From positions 1-42,087 of the forward strand of contig JAKLLJ010000003.1 of NCBI GenBank assembly GCA_023150215.1: DNA of 42,087 bases, read 5' to 3'. Positions 16,931-24,779 of this stretch are shown here, one piece after another. Numbering within the stretch: the stretch's first letter is position 1; the number at the start of each line of letters is the position of its first letter. Below the pieces are notes generated by a model. That model did not search any database. It saw only the letters and a list, made by a program, of their open reading frames with translations, and had not been told where the DNA came from. A program made the position numbers and the translations under genes. This DNA is from Thauera sp. (lineage in GTDB: Bacteria > Pseudomonadota > Gammaproteobacteria > Burkholderiales > Rhodocyclaceae).

Positions 16931-17887
16931 TCAGGCCGACGGCGGCGCGCACGACGGTGGCCGAACGCGAGCGTGCAGCAGGATCAAGACGCCCGGCAGG
17001 GAGGACAGCAGCACGACCACGCCGTAAGCCACCGAGGCCGCCACCCCGTGCACCGGGTCCAGTCCAGCGGCGAGCCAGACGAGCGCCGCGGCGCCTTCGC
17101 GAAGTCCCCAGCCGGCGAGCGAGAGCGGGATCGCCATCGCCAGCAACACGAGGGGAACAAGCGGTGCCGCCGCGGAAAACGGGGTATCCACACCGATCAT
17201 GCGCAGGCAGCACAGGAAGACGGCCACATAGCTGGCGACCACCAGCAGCGAGGCACCGAGCTGGCGTGCCAGCACTGCACGCGCGAGCAGGGCGTGGTGC
17301 AGCGCGGCGAGGCTGCGCACGGCAAGCGGGCGCTGACGCTTCACGGCGAGGACAGCGCCGCCAGCGAGCGCGATCAGCGCGCCGGCAAGCACCCAGCCGG
17401 ACTCGGTAGGGAGATTCGTGTGCGCGGCGAGACGCCCGGGAAGCGCGCGCAGCGCCGGCGAGGCGACCACGCCGGCGGCGGCGACCAGCGCGAGTGCGAG
17501 CTGACCCGACAGTCGCTCGATGAGGACTGCCGCCCAGGCCGCCGTGCTGCCGGCCTCGCGGGCATGGCGCCAGGCGCGCGTGGCGTCGCCAAGAATGCCA
17601 CCGGGCAGGACCTGGTTGAGGAAGGTGGCGAGGTAATACTCGCGCACCGCGCACGCCAGGCTCAGCGGCACCCCGAGGCGACCGGCGGTGAGCCGCCAGC
17701 GCCAGGCCGACAGCACCACTTGCGGCACGCCGAGCGCGAGGGCGAGCGCCAGCCAGCCCGGGTGCGGCGCGGCAAAGGCCATCGCCAGCACCTGCGGATC
17801 CAGCCACCCCAGCAGCGCGACGATGAGGGCGACGCTCACCGCGACGCGCAGCAGCGGTCGTGCGCTGCCGATGCGCCCGACCCTCAC
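16931..17887 (-). CDS. UPF0104 / lysylphosphatidylglycerol synthase TM-region (flippase-like) membrane protein
   Basis: Multi-TM with NQVLPGGILGDATRAWRHAREAG and GWGLREGAAALVWL; GTG start overlaps the upstream TGA (GTGA at 17884-17887). Confidence 0.8.
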   Translation of the reverse strand: MRVGRIGSARPLLRVAVSVALIVALLGWLDPQVLAMAFAAPHPGWLALALALGVPQVVLSAWRWRLTAGRLGVPLSLACAVREYYLATFLNQVLPGGILGDATRAWRHAREAGSTAAWAAVLIERLSGQLALALVAAAGVVASPALRALPGRLAAHTNLPTESGWVLAGALIALAGGAVLAVKRQRPLAVRSLAALHHALLARAVLARQLGASLLVVASYVAVFLCCLRMIGVDTPFSAAAPLVPLVLLAMAIPLSLAGWGLREGAAALVWLAAGLDPVHGVAASVAYGVVVLLSSLPGVLILLHARVRPPSCAPPSA

Positions 17888-18825
17888 GGCCCGCTTCCGG
17901 CCCGGCTTGCCCTGCCAGCCGGCAGGCCGAGAACGTCGAGGTGACCGACTTCCAGCACCACGCCCGGGTGCAGGCGCTCGGCCACGCAGCGTGCATGCCA
18001 CGCGGCGATCCGGGCGTGCGCGTCGGGACATTGCGCGCTTGCCGCGTCGCGCCAGCCGTCCACCAGTGCGCGCGCGAGCCGCGCCTGCGCCGGGTCGCCG
18101 AGTGCGAGCTGCCACGGGCTCGGCGCACAGTCCACCGTGAAGCCGTGTGCGCGCAAACACGCTGCGAGGGCCGCGGCGGCGTCGGGGCCGAGGGCCGGCC
18201 CCAGGCCCTTGTCGCGGCGCTGGTGGGCGTTGAAGGCGGCGCGGACGAAGTCGTCGTCGGTCTGCTCGGCGGCCACGCCGGGGGGCGTCGGCGGCGTGCC
18301 GGCGAAGCGCCAGTGGCCGTCCACGCTCAAGGTCACCAGCACCGCACAGCCTGCGGTGGCACAGGATGCGGCGAACCGCTCGAGCCATGGCGCATCGACG
18401 AGGTCGAGCAGCGCCGAGGCACACACCAGATCCGCGTGGGCGAACGCGCTCGCCGGCAGCTGCAGGTCGCAGTGGAGGGTTTGCGCCGCAACCACCTCGC
18501 CACCAGCGCTGCGCAGGCTGGTGCAGGTCGCAAGCGCGCGGGCGAGCAGGCCGGCGTCGTGGTCGATCAGGGTCCACTGCTGCGGACCGGGGAGGCGGGA
18601 CGCGAGGTGGACCGGGTTGGCGCCGCGGCCCGTACCGAGGTCCACGATACGCAAGGCGCGCGGCGGCTGGGGTGGGCGTGAGCGCAGCCAATCGGACAGA
18701 CGTTCTTCCAGTTGCGCTGCACGGGCGGCGCGATCGGCGGCGGCGCGCAGCTCGAGCCAGCTCGCCGCGAAGACAGCTTCGGGGTGAGCCGCGGGCGGCG
18801 TGTCGGGGTGGGCGGCGGTGCTCAT
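17884..18825 (-). CDS. class I SAM-dependent methyltransferase
   Basis: SAM motif RIVDLGTGRGANPVHLA; start MSTAAHPDT. Confidence 0.8.
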   Translation of the reverse strand: MSTAAHPDTPPAAHPEAVFAASWLELRAAADRAARAAQLEERLSDWLRSRPPQPPRALRIVDLGTGRGANPVHLASRLPGPQQWTLIDHDAGLLARALATCTSLRSAGGEVVAAQTLHCDLQLPASAFAHADLVCASALLDLVDAPWLERFAASCATAGCAVLVTLSVDGHWRFAGTPPTPPGVAAEQTDDDFVRAAFNAHQRRDKGLGPALGPDAAAALAACLRAHGFTVDCAPSPWQLALGDPAQARLARALVDGWRDAASAQCPDAHARIAAWHARCVAERLHPGVVLEVGHLDVLGLPAGRASRAGSGP

Positions 18826-18899
18826 GGTCGGCGTTCCGGGGCGGGGGGGTTCGATGCGATGGATTCGGCTCGCTGGCTGAGATTCGACGACCGTCCGCA

Positions 18900-19952
18900 C
18901 TAAGGCGCGATCCCGCTCCGCAAGGCTGCGGCAAACGCGCTTCCGGACTGCGCCCAGCTGCGCAGGCATTCGCGTGCGCGGCGCGCGCCATCGCGCAAGG
19001 CCAGTCTGCGCGGGCGATCCGCCAGCAGCAGGCGCAGCGCTTCGGCGAGCGCGCCGGCGTCGCCCGGCGGCACCCCCAGTCCCGCGGGGGCAGGCAGGGT
19101 GGCGGCGAGTGCGCCGCCGGTGGTGGCGAGCACCGGCAGTCCGGCGCCGATCGCCTCGTCGATCACCATGCCGTAGCCCTCGTAGTGCGAAGGCAGCACG
19201 AAAAGGTCGGCCGCCGTGTACGCCGCGCGCAGGGCGTCCAGGTCGCATTCGCCGCGCAGCGTGATGCGCGCCTGCAGCCCGCTGGCGATGATCCGTTGCG
19301 CGACGCTGGCGGCGAAGGCCGGGTCGCGCGTCGTGCTGCCGACGAGTTCGCACTGCCAGCGCAGCGTACGCACACGGGCGAGCGCTTCGACCAGCACGTC
19401 CTGCCCCTTGCGCGGGGTGAGGCTGGCGACGCACAGCAGGCGTGGTGGCTCACCATCGGCGGCGGCCAGCGGCATGGGCAGCACCCCGGGTTCGACCACG
19501 CGCACACGATCGCGCTGCACGCCGAAGTCGGCCAGGCGAGCAGCGGTGTGAGCACTGGTGGTGATGGCGAGGCGTGCCGCCGAGAGCGCCGCGCGTTCGC
19601 TGGCGAGCAGGCAGCGGCGCACCACCGTGTCGAGCCCGTGCTCATCGGCGAGCGGATGGTGCACGAGGGCGACGAGCGCGAGCCGCCCACTGTGCGCGAG
19701 GGCGATATCGGGCAGGCCACCGAGGGCGAGCCCGTCGATCACCACCGTCCTCCCTACGGGCAGGGTGGCGAGGGTCGATTCGAGCGTGCAGCGGGCCTCG
19801 TCGTCGGCCTGCGGGAAGCACCCGCGCAGGCCATGGACGCGCACGCGCCATCCGAGCGCGCGCAGTTCGTCGACGATGTGTGCGTCGTACAGGTAACCGC
19901 CGGTGAGCTGAGCGGGGTCGCCGGGGACGATGAAGTCGAGCTCGGCGCTCAT
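18900..19952 (-). CDS. glycosyltransferase family 4-like protein
   Basis: RLLCVASLTPRKGQDVLVEALARV and LFVLPSHYEGYGMVIDEAIGAGLPVLATTGGAL typical of GT4/GT-B. Confidence 0.85.
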   Translation of the reverse strand: MSAELDFIVPGDPAQLTGGYLYDAHIVDELRALGWRVRVHGLRGCFPQADDEARCTLESTLATLPVGRTVVIDGLALGGLPDIALAHSGRLALVALVHHPLADEHGLDTVVRRCLLASERAALSAARLAITTSAHTAARLADFGVQRDRVRVVEPGVLPMPLAAADGEPPRLLCVASLTPRKGQDVLVEALARVRTLRWQCELVGSTTRDPAFAASVAQRIIASGLQARITLRGECDLDALRAAYTAADLFVLPSHYEGYGMVIDEAIGAGLPVLATTGGALAATLPAPAGLGVPPGDAGALAEALRLLLADRPRRLALRDGARRARECLRSWAQSGSAFAAALRSGIAP

Positions 19953-19977
19953 GCGCGGGCCACGCGCACGCACGGGC

Positions 19978-20376
19978 TCACAGCACGCCCTCGTAGCCTG
20001 CCCATGCGATGTGCGATTCGTGCAGGGTGATCGTCAGGCACTCGAGGCCGTGCGCATGCACGCCGAGGCGGCCGGCGGCGATCGCCGCCGCCATGCGGTC
20101 GAAGATCGCGCGCGCCATGAACTCGGTGGTGGTGTTGCGGCCGGCAAACTCGGGCGCCTCGTCGAGGTTGCGGAAGTTGAGTCCAGCGAGCTCGTCCTTG
20201 AGCGCCTGGGCTGCGAGGCCGATGTCCACCACGAGGCCGTCGGCGTCGAGTTCGGTGCGCTGGAAACGCGCATCGACGATGTAGGTGGCACCGTGCATGC
20301 GTTGCGCCGGGCCGAAGATTTCGCCGCGGAAGCTGTGGGCGATCATGATGTGGTCGCGGACGGTCAGGCTGTACAT
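19978..20376 (-). CDS. 6-pyruvoyl-tetrahydropterin synthase/QueD-fold protein, non-canonical active site
   Basis: [38 protein letters not shown]...VVDIG...[30 protein letters not shown]...[13 protein letters not shown] aligns with the T-fold PTPS family. Confidence 0.8.
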   Translation of the reverse strand: MYSLTVRDHIMIAHSFRGEIFGPAQRMHGATYIVDARFQRTELDADGLVVDIGLAAQALKDELAGLNFRNLDEAPEFAGRNTTTEFMARAIFDRMAAAIAAGRLGVHAHGLECLTITLHESHIAWAGYEGVL

Positions 20377-21401
20377 GGGGCGTCTCCGGCGTTCGGTGCG
20401 GCGGCGGCCGCGGAGTTCGGGTAATGGATGCGCTCGCAGAGCGCGCCAGCGGGTGATTCCGAGAGTCGGCGCAGCAGCGCGGGCAGCTCGGCGAACGCCG
20501 TGTCACCGCTGATCAGCGCATCGAGCGCAGGGTCGACGAGCAGCGCCAGCGCGAGTTCCATGCGGCGGCGATGGTCCCAGCGCGGCGTGCGTGCCGGCGG
20601 CAGGTGCCCCACCTGGCTCGAGCGCAGCGTGAGCCGGCGGGCGTGGAAGGGGCCGCCGAGCGGCAGCGCGACCGGCTGGCGGCCATACCAGCTCAGCTCG
20701 ACGATGCGCGCGTCCTGCGCGCACAACGCGAGCGCGCTGGCGAGTCCGGCCGGGTGACCGCTGGCGTGGAAGACCAGGTCGCAGTCGGCGCTCGCCTGCG
20801 CGGGCAGGCGGTGGTGCAGGCCGAGCGCGGCGGCGAGCGCGGCACGCGCCGGGTCGATGTCGATGAGTTCGACGGCGGTACCCGGGATGCGCGCACACAG
20901 CCACGCCACCAGGGTGCCGACCACGCCGGCGCCGACCACCGCGATGCGATCGCCCACCGCCGGCTCGCCGTCCCAGCACGCGTTGATCGCGGTTTCCATG
21001 TTGGCGGCGAGCACCGCGCGCCCTGGGGGCACGCCGGGCGGCAGGGCCACCACCGCGCTCGCGGGCACCACATAGTGCGTCTGGTGCGGGTGCAGGCAGA
21101 ACACGGTGCGCCCGCGCAAGCTCTCGGCGAGCACACCGCGGCCGTCTTCGACCACGCCGACACCGATGTAGCCGTATTTGAGCGGACCGGGAAAGTCGCC
21201 TTCCTGGAATGGCGCGCGCATGCGGGCGTATTCGCTCTCCGGCACTTCGCCGCGAAACACCAGCGCCTCGGTGCCACGGCTGACCGCGCTGAAGAGGTTG
21301 CGCACGCACACCTCGCCCTCAGCGGGTGGGCGAGGTACGGCCGCTCGCAGCTCACCGTGGCCGGGGCGGACTGTCCAGAAAGCGAGCGGGGTGTCGGGCA
21401 T
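20364..21401 (-). CDS. MDR-superfamily dehydrogenase (BchC-like subgroup)
   Basis: [56 protein letters not shown]; 13-bp overlap with the downstream PTPS-like gene. Confidence 0.8.
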   Translation of the reverse strand: MPDTPLAFWTVRPGHGELRAAVPRPPAEGEVCVRNLFSAVSRGTEALVFRGEVPESEYARMRAPFQEGDFPGPLKYGYIGVGVVEDGRGVLAESLRGRTVFCLHPHQTHYVVPASAVVALPPGVPPGRAVLAANMETAINACWDGEPAVGDRIAVVGAGVVGTLVAWLCARIPGTAVELIDIDPARAALAAALGLHHRLPAQASADCDLVFHASGHPAGLASALALCAQDARIVELSWYGRQPVALPLGGPFHARRLTLRSSQVGHLPPARTPRWDHRRRMELALALLVDPALDALISGDTAFAELPALLRRLSESPAGALCERIHYPNSAAAAAPNAGDAPCTA

Positions 21402-21606
21402 CGTGTGATCCGGTTCGGCCGTGCAGTGGGTTGCAGCGGCCGCTGTCGGCCGGAGATTCTTGCGCGAACCCTTTGCTGCGGCGGATGATCGAAGTCTGCA
21501 TGGTAGCAGGGCACGGAGACCGTACCCGAAGGTGGTCGGGCATGGGCTGGGGGTTCGTTGGGTTGGGAGTGGATCGGGCGGATCGTGCGCAGGGCCGGGT
21601 CAGGCG

Positions 21607-21885
21607 TTCGCGGCTTCCGCCGCTCCTACAGCGCGCCTGGCACAGCAGCGGTTGTGTGTAGGAGCGGCGGAAGCCGCGAATCTGGCGGTGAGCCGACGCC
21701 CGCTCACATTAAAAGCGCCGTTCGTAACACCACGGCATCGTTAATGACGTCAACCGGGCACGGCGTCGGTCTCCTGTAGGAGCGGCGGAAGCCGCGAATC
21801 TCTCAGCGAACCGACGCGCGCTCACATTAGAAGCGCCGTTCGATCCCCCCAAGGCATCGTCAATGACGGCAGGCATGAGATCGAA
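21607..21885. repeat. REP/BIME cluster E including a 118-bp tandem duplication
   Basis: Inverted REP at 21607; direct units beginning tgtaggagcggcggaagccgcgaatct at 21657 and 21775, each followed by gctcacatta(a/g)aagcgccgttcg and ggcatcgt(t/c)aatgacg. Confidence 0.85.
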
Positions 21886-21888
21886 GGG

Positions 21889-22641
21889 ATGACGGGAATC
21901 GGTGGAAGCGCTCCTGTTCGACGCGGTTTTTTGCTGCTGTGGCGGGAGTTCGCGGCGGCGGCGGCCTTGCTCGGGTTGCTCGGCGGACTGGGTGCGGCGT
22001 GGTTTTCACTGCCGCGACCGACCCTGATGAGCGCGAGCCTCGTGCTGGCGGTGATTTGTGCGCTGCTGGCGCACTACTGGCCGCATGCGGCGCGTTCGCT
22101 CGGCGCGGCCAACCGGGTGACGCTGACGCGTGCGGTGCTGGTGGCGCTGGTGGCGGGGGCGCTTGCGACGCCAGAATGGGCGCGCACCCATGCCGTGCTG
22201 GTGGCGGCGGTGGCCGGCGGCGCGCTGCTGCTCGATGGTGTGGATGGCTGGGTGGCGCGACGGTGGCGCTGCGAGAGCGCGTTCGGCGCCCGCTTCGACA
22301 TGGAACTCGACGCCTTCCTGATCCTGGTTTTGAGCGCGCTGCTGCTCATGCTCGGCAAGGCGGGGGCATGGGTGCTGGCGATCGGTGCGATGCGCTACGT
22401 CTTCGTTGGCGCGATGCCGCGCTGGCCTTGGCTCGATCGTCCGCTACCGCCCAGCCCGCGGCGCAAATGGGTATGCGTGTGGCAGGTCGCCAGCCTGCTG
22501 CTTTGCCTGTTGCCGGCGGTATCCGCCGCGGTGGCGGGCGTGCTGCTGGCGCTCGCGCTGGTCCTGCTGGCATGGTCCTTCGCGGTGGATGTGCGCGGCT
22601 TGTACGCCGCACAGCGCGAAGAAGCGGTTCAACCTTGGTGA
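21889..22641 (+). CDS. CDP-alcohol phosphatidyltransferase family protein
   Basis: Signature-like LLDGVDGWVARRWRCESAFGARFDMELDAF (D-G-x-D-G-x-x-A-R...G..xD..xD) with TM helices. Confidence 0.85.
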   Translation: MTGIGGSAPVRRGFLLLWREFAAAAALLGLLGGLGAAWFSLPRPTLMSASLVLAVICALLAHYWPHAARSLGAANRVTLTRAVLVALVAGALATPEWARTHAVLVAAVAGGALLLDGVDGWVARRWRCESAFGARFDMELDAFLILVLSALLLMLGKAGAWVLAIGAMRYVFVGAMPRWPWLDRPLPPSPRRKWVCVWQVASLLLCLLPAVSAAVAGVLLALALVLLAWSFAVDVRGLYAAQREEAVQPW

Positions 22642-22654
22642 AGGAGGTTTCGAC

Positions 22655-23278
22655 ATGGACGTTCGCACCGGTACCCTGCACGCACGCCGGCTGCTCGGCG
22701 CAGCGCTGCTCGTCCTCGCTGCCGGCGCTGCACCCGCGCACGCGACAGCGCAGGAGTATCGCATCGACCCGGAGCATTTTTCGATCGCCTTCAGCGTCGA
22801 GCACCTGGGCTACGCCGACACCATCGGTCTGTTCCTCAAGGGCAGCGGCAGCTTCGTCTACGACGAGGCGGCGCACAGCCTGAAATCGGGGCGAGTGGTG
22901 GTCGTGGCGGACAGCGTGTTCACCAACCACGGCGCGCGCGACCGCCACGTGCGCGACAGCGATTTCCTCGATGCGGGAAGCCATCCCGAGATCGTCTTCG
23001 AGGCGACCGCTTTCACGCCCGCCGAGGCGCGCGACGGACGGCTGCACGGCCGCCTCGACGGCCGCCTCACCTTGCTCGGGCAGACGCGACCGGTGACATT
23101 GGAACTCACCCTGAACAAGGCCGCGAGCTACCCCTTCGGCCATCGCCGGCACACGCTCGGAATTTCGGCGCAAACCGTGATCAAGCGCAGTGAATGGGGC
23201 ATGGACTACGGCATCGCACCCGGCATGGTGGGCGACGCAGTGACCTTGCGTTTCGAATTCGAGGCCTTGCGGCAATGA
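22655..23278 (+). CDS. YceI family periplasmic protein
   Basis: Signal peptide, then YRIDPEHFSIAFSVEHLGYADTIGLF...GRLTLLGQTRPVTLELTLN; gaaggagg RBS just upstream. Confidence 0.9.
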   Translation: MDVRTGTLHARRLLGAALLVLAAGAAPAHATAQEYRIDPEHFSIAFSVEHLGYADTIGLFLKGSGSFVYDEAAHSLKSGRVVVVADSVFTNHGARDRHVRDSDFLDAGSHPEIVFEATAFTPAEARDGRLHGRLDGRLTLLGQTRPVTLELTLNKAASYPFGHRRHTLGISAQTVIKRSEWGMDYGIAPGMVGDAVTLRFEFEALRQ

Positions 23279-23330
23279 ATGCCTGCAGCGGCCGCGTGCG
23301 CCGGATGCGGGCCGCAGGCGCGCGGTGTCT

Positions 23331-24407
23331 TCAGCCGCCGATGTAGGACATCTCGATCTTGCGCAGCGCGGCGGTCTCGGCGGTGCGGATCTCGGAGTAG
23401 CGGTCGTCGCGGTCGTGCCACACCTGCGCGATCGCGGCGTCGAGCGTGTCGTCGTCGGCACCGTCGCGCAGCAGGGCGCGCAGGTCGTGACCCTGCTGGG
23501 CGAACAGGCAGGTGTAGAGCTGGCCCTCGGTGGACAGGCGGATGCGGGTGCAGCTCGAGCAGAAGGCCTGGGTGACCGAGGAGATCACGCCGATCTCGCC
23601 GGCGCCGTCCTTGTAGCGCCAGCGCTCGGCGACCTCGCCCTCGTAGTTGGGGTCGATCGACTCGAGCGGGAAGAGGCGGTCGATGCGCTCGACGATCTCG
23701 CGCGAGGGCAACACCTCGTCCATCTTCCAGCCGTTGGAGGCGCCCACGTCCATGAACTCGATGAAGCGCAGGATGTGGCCGCTGTTGCGGAAATGCGCGG
23801 CCATCGCCTCGATGTCGGAATCGTTGGTGCCGCGCTTGACCACCATGTTGACCTTGATCGGACCCAGGCCGACCGCCTTCGCCGCCTCGATGCCCTCGAG
23901 CACCTTCGCCACCGGGTAGTCCGCGTCGTTCATGCGCCGGAACAGCGCGTCGTCGAGCGCGTCCAGGCTCACGGTGACGCGGTGCAGGCCGGCGTCCTTG
24001 AGCCGGCGCGCGAGCTTGGGCAGCAGCACGCCGTTGGTGGTGAGGGTGACTTCGACGCCGTCGAGCGCGGCGAGCATGCCGATCAGGCGGTCGACGTCCT
24101 TGCGCAGCAGCGGCTCGCCACCGGTGATGCGGATTTTGCGGACGCCGCGCGCGACGAACAGCCGCGCCACGCGCAGGATCTCCTCGAAGCTGAGCAGCTG
24201 GCGGCGCGGCAGGAAGGCGTAGTCGTCGCCGAAGACCTCGCGCGGCATGCAGTACACGCAGCGGAAGTTGCAGCGGTCGGTGACCGAGATGCGCAGGTCA
24301 CGCACGCTACGCGCGCGGCGGTCGAACAGCGCTGCGCCGGGCGCGGGACGACAGGCCGGATCGGCAGAAGGTGCCGCGGCGGCGTGCTGGATCGGGATGA
24401 CTTTCAT
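23331..24407 (-). CDS. moaA: GTP 3',8-cyclase MoaA
   Basis: Radical-SAM [23 protein letters not shown]-terminal [20 protein letters not shown] and terminal YIGG. Confidence 0.95.
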   Translation of the reverse strand: MKVIPIQHAAAAPSADPACRPAPGAALFDRRARSVRDLRISVTDRCNFRCVYCMPREVFGDDYAFLPRRQLLSFEEILRVARLFVARGVRKIRITGGEPLLRKDVDRLIGMLAALDGVEVTLTTNGVLLPKLARRLKDAGLHRVTVSLDALDDALFRRMNDADYPVAKVLEGIEAAKAVGLGPIKVNMVVKRGTNDSDIEAMAAHFRNSGHILRFIEFMDVGASNGWKMDEVLPSREIVERIDRLFPLESIDPNYEGEVAERWRYKDGAGEIGVISSVTQAFCSSCTRIRLSTEGQLYTCLFAQQGHDLRALLRDGADDDTLDAAIAQVWHDRDDRYSEIRTAETAALRKIEMSYIGG

Positions 24408-24497
24408 GTTCGGCGGCGGGTTGGAGTTGAGGGATTATCGGTACGTGGACCGCGCGGCGCAAGGCGAGGTTCGCCCGTGCGGGACACCGGGCGCCGT

Positions 24498-24690
24498 GTT
24501 CGCGCCTGCCGGCGCTCCCACATGAGGCCGCAGCGCTCGCAGGCGCCCGTAGGAGCGGCGGAAGCCGCGAACACGGCACCCGGGCAAGCGACATGGGTGC
24601 CGGGCTCCGCGCACTGCGTTCGCGCCTTCCGGCGCTCCTACATGGGGCCGCCTCGCTTGCGGGCGCCTGTGGAGCGGCAGCAGCCCGAAC
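24498..24690. repeat. REP/BIME cluster F with about 120-bp duplicated unit
   Basis: gttcgcgcc(tg/tt)ccggcgctcc(c/t)acatg(a/g)ggccgc... at 24498 and 24618, each followed by an inverted REP (24549; degenerate at about 24667). Confidence 0.85.
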
Positions 24691-24779
24691 GCCGCGCTTG
24701 GTGTGCCGCACGGGGCCTGCGGGCCGGGGTGTATCATTGCGTTCCCTGCCGATCCGGCACCAGAACAAAGATCAAATCC

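Noticed and set aside
16931-18991. Single 686-aa minus ORF covering UPF0104 and beyond
   Set aside because: The N-terminal part is out of frame with the methyltransferase gene and Arg/Pro-rich; the real gene starts at the GTG at 17887 overlapping the methyltransferase stop.
23331-24407. MoaA as part of the putative GTP-derived cluster
   Set aside because: Standard MoaA motifs and a typical housekeeping role; separated from the core by YceI and CDP-alcohol phosphatidyltransferase. Proximity alone is weak evidence.
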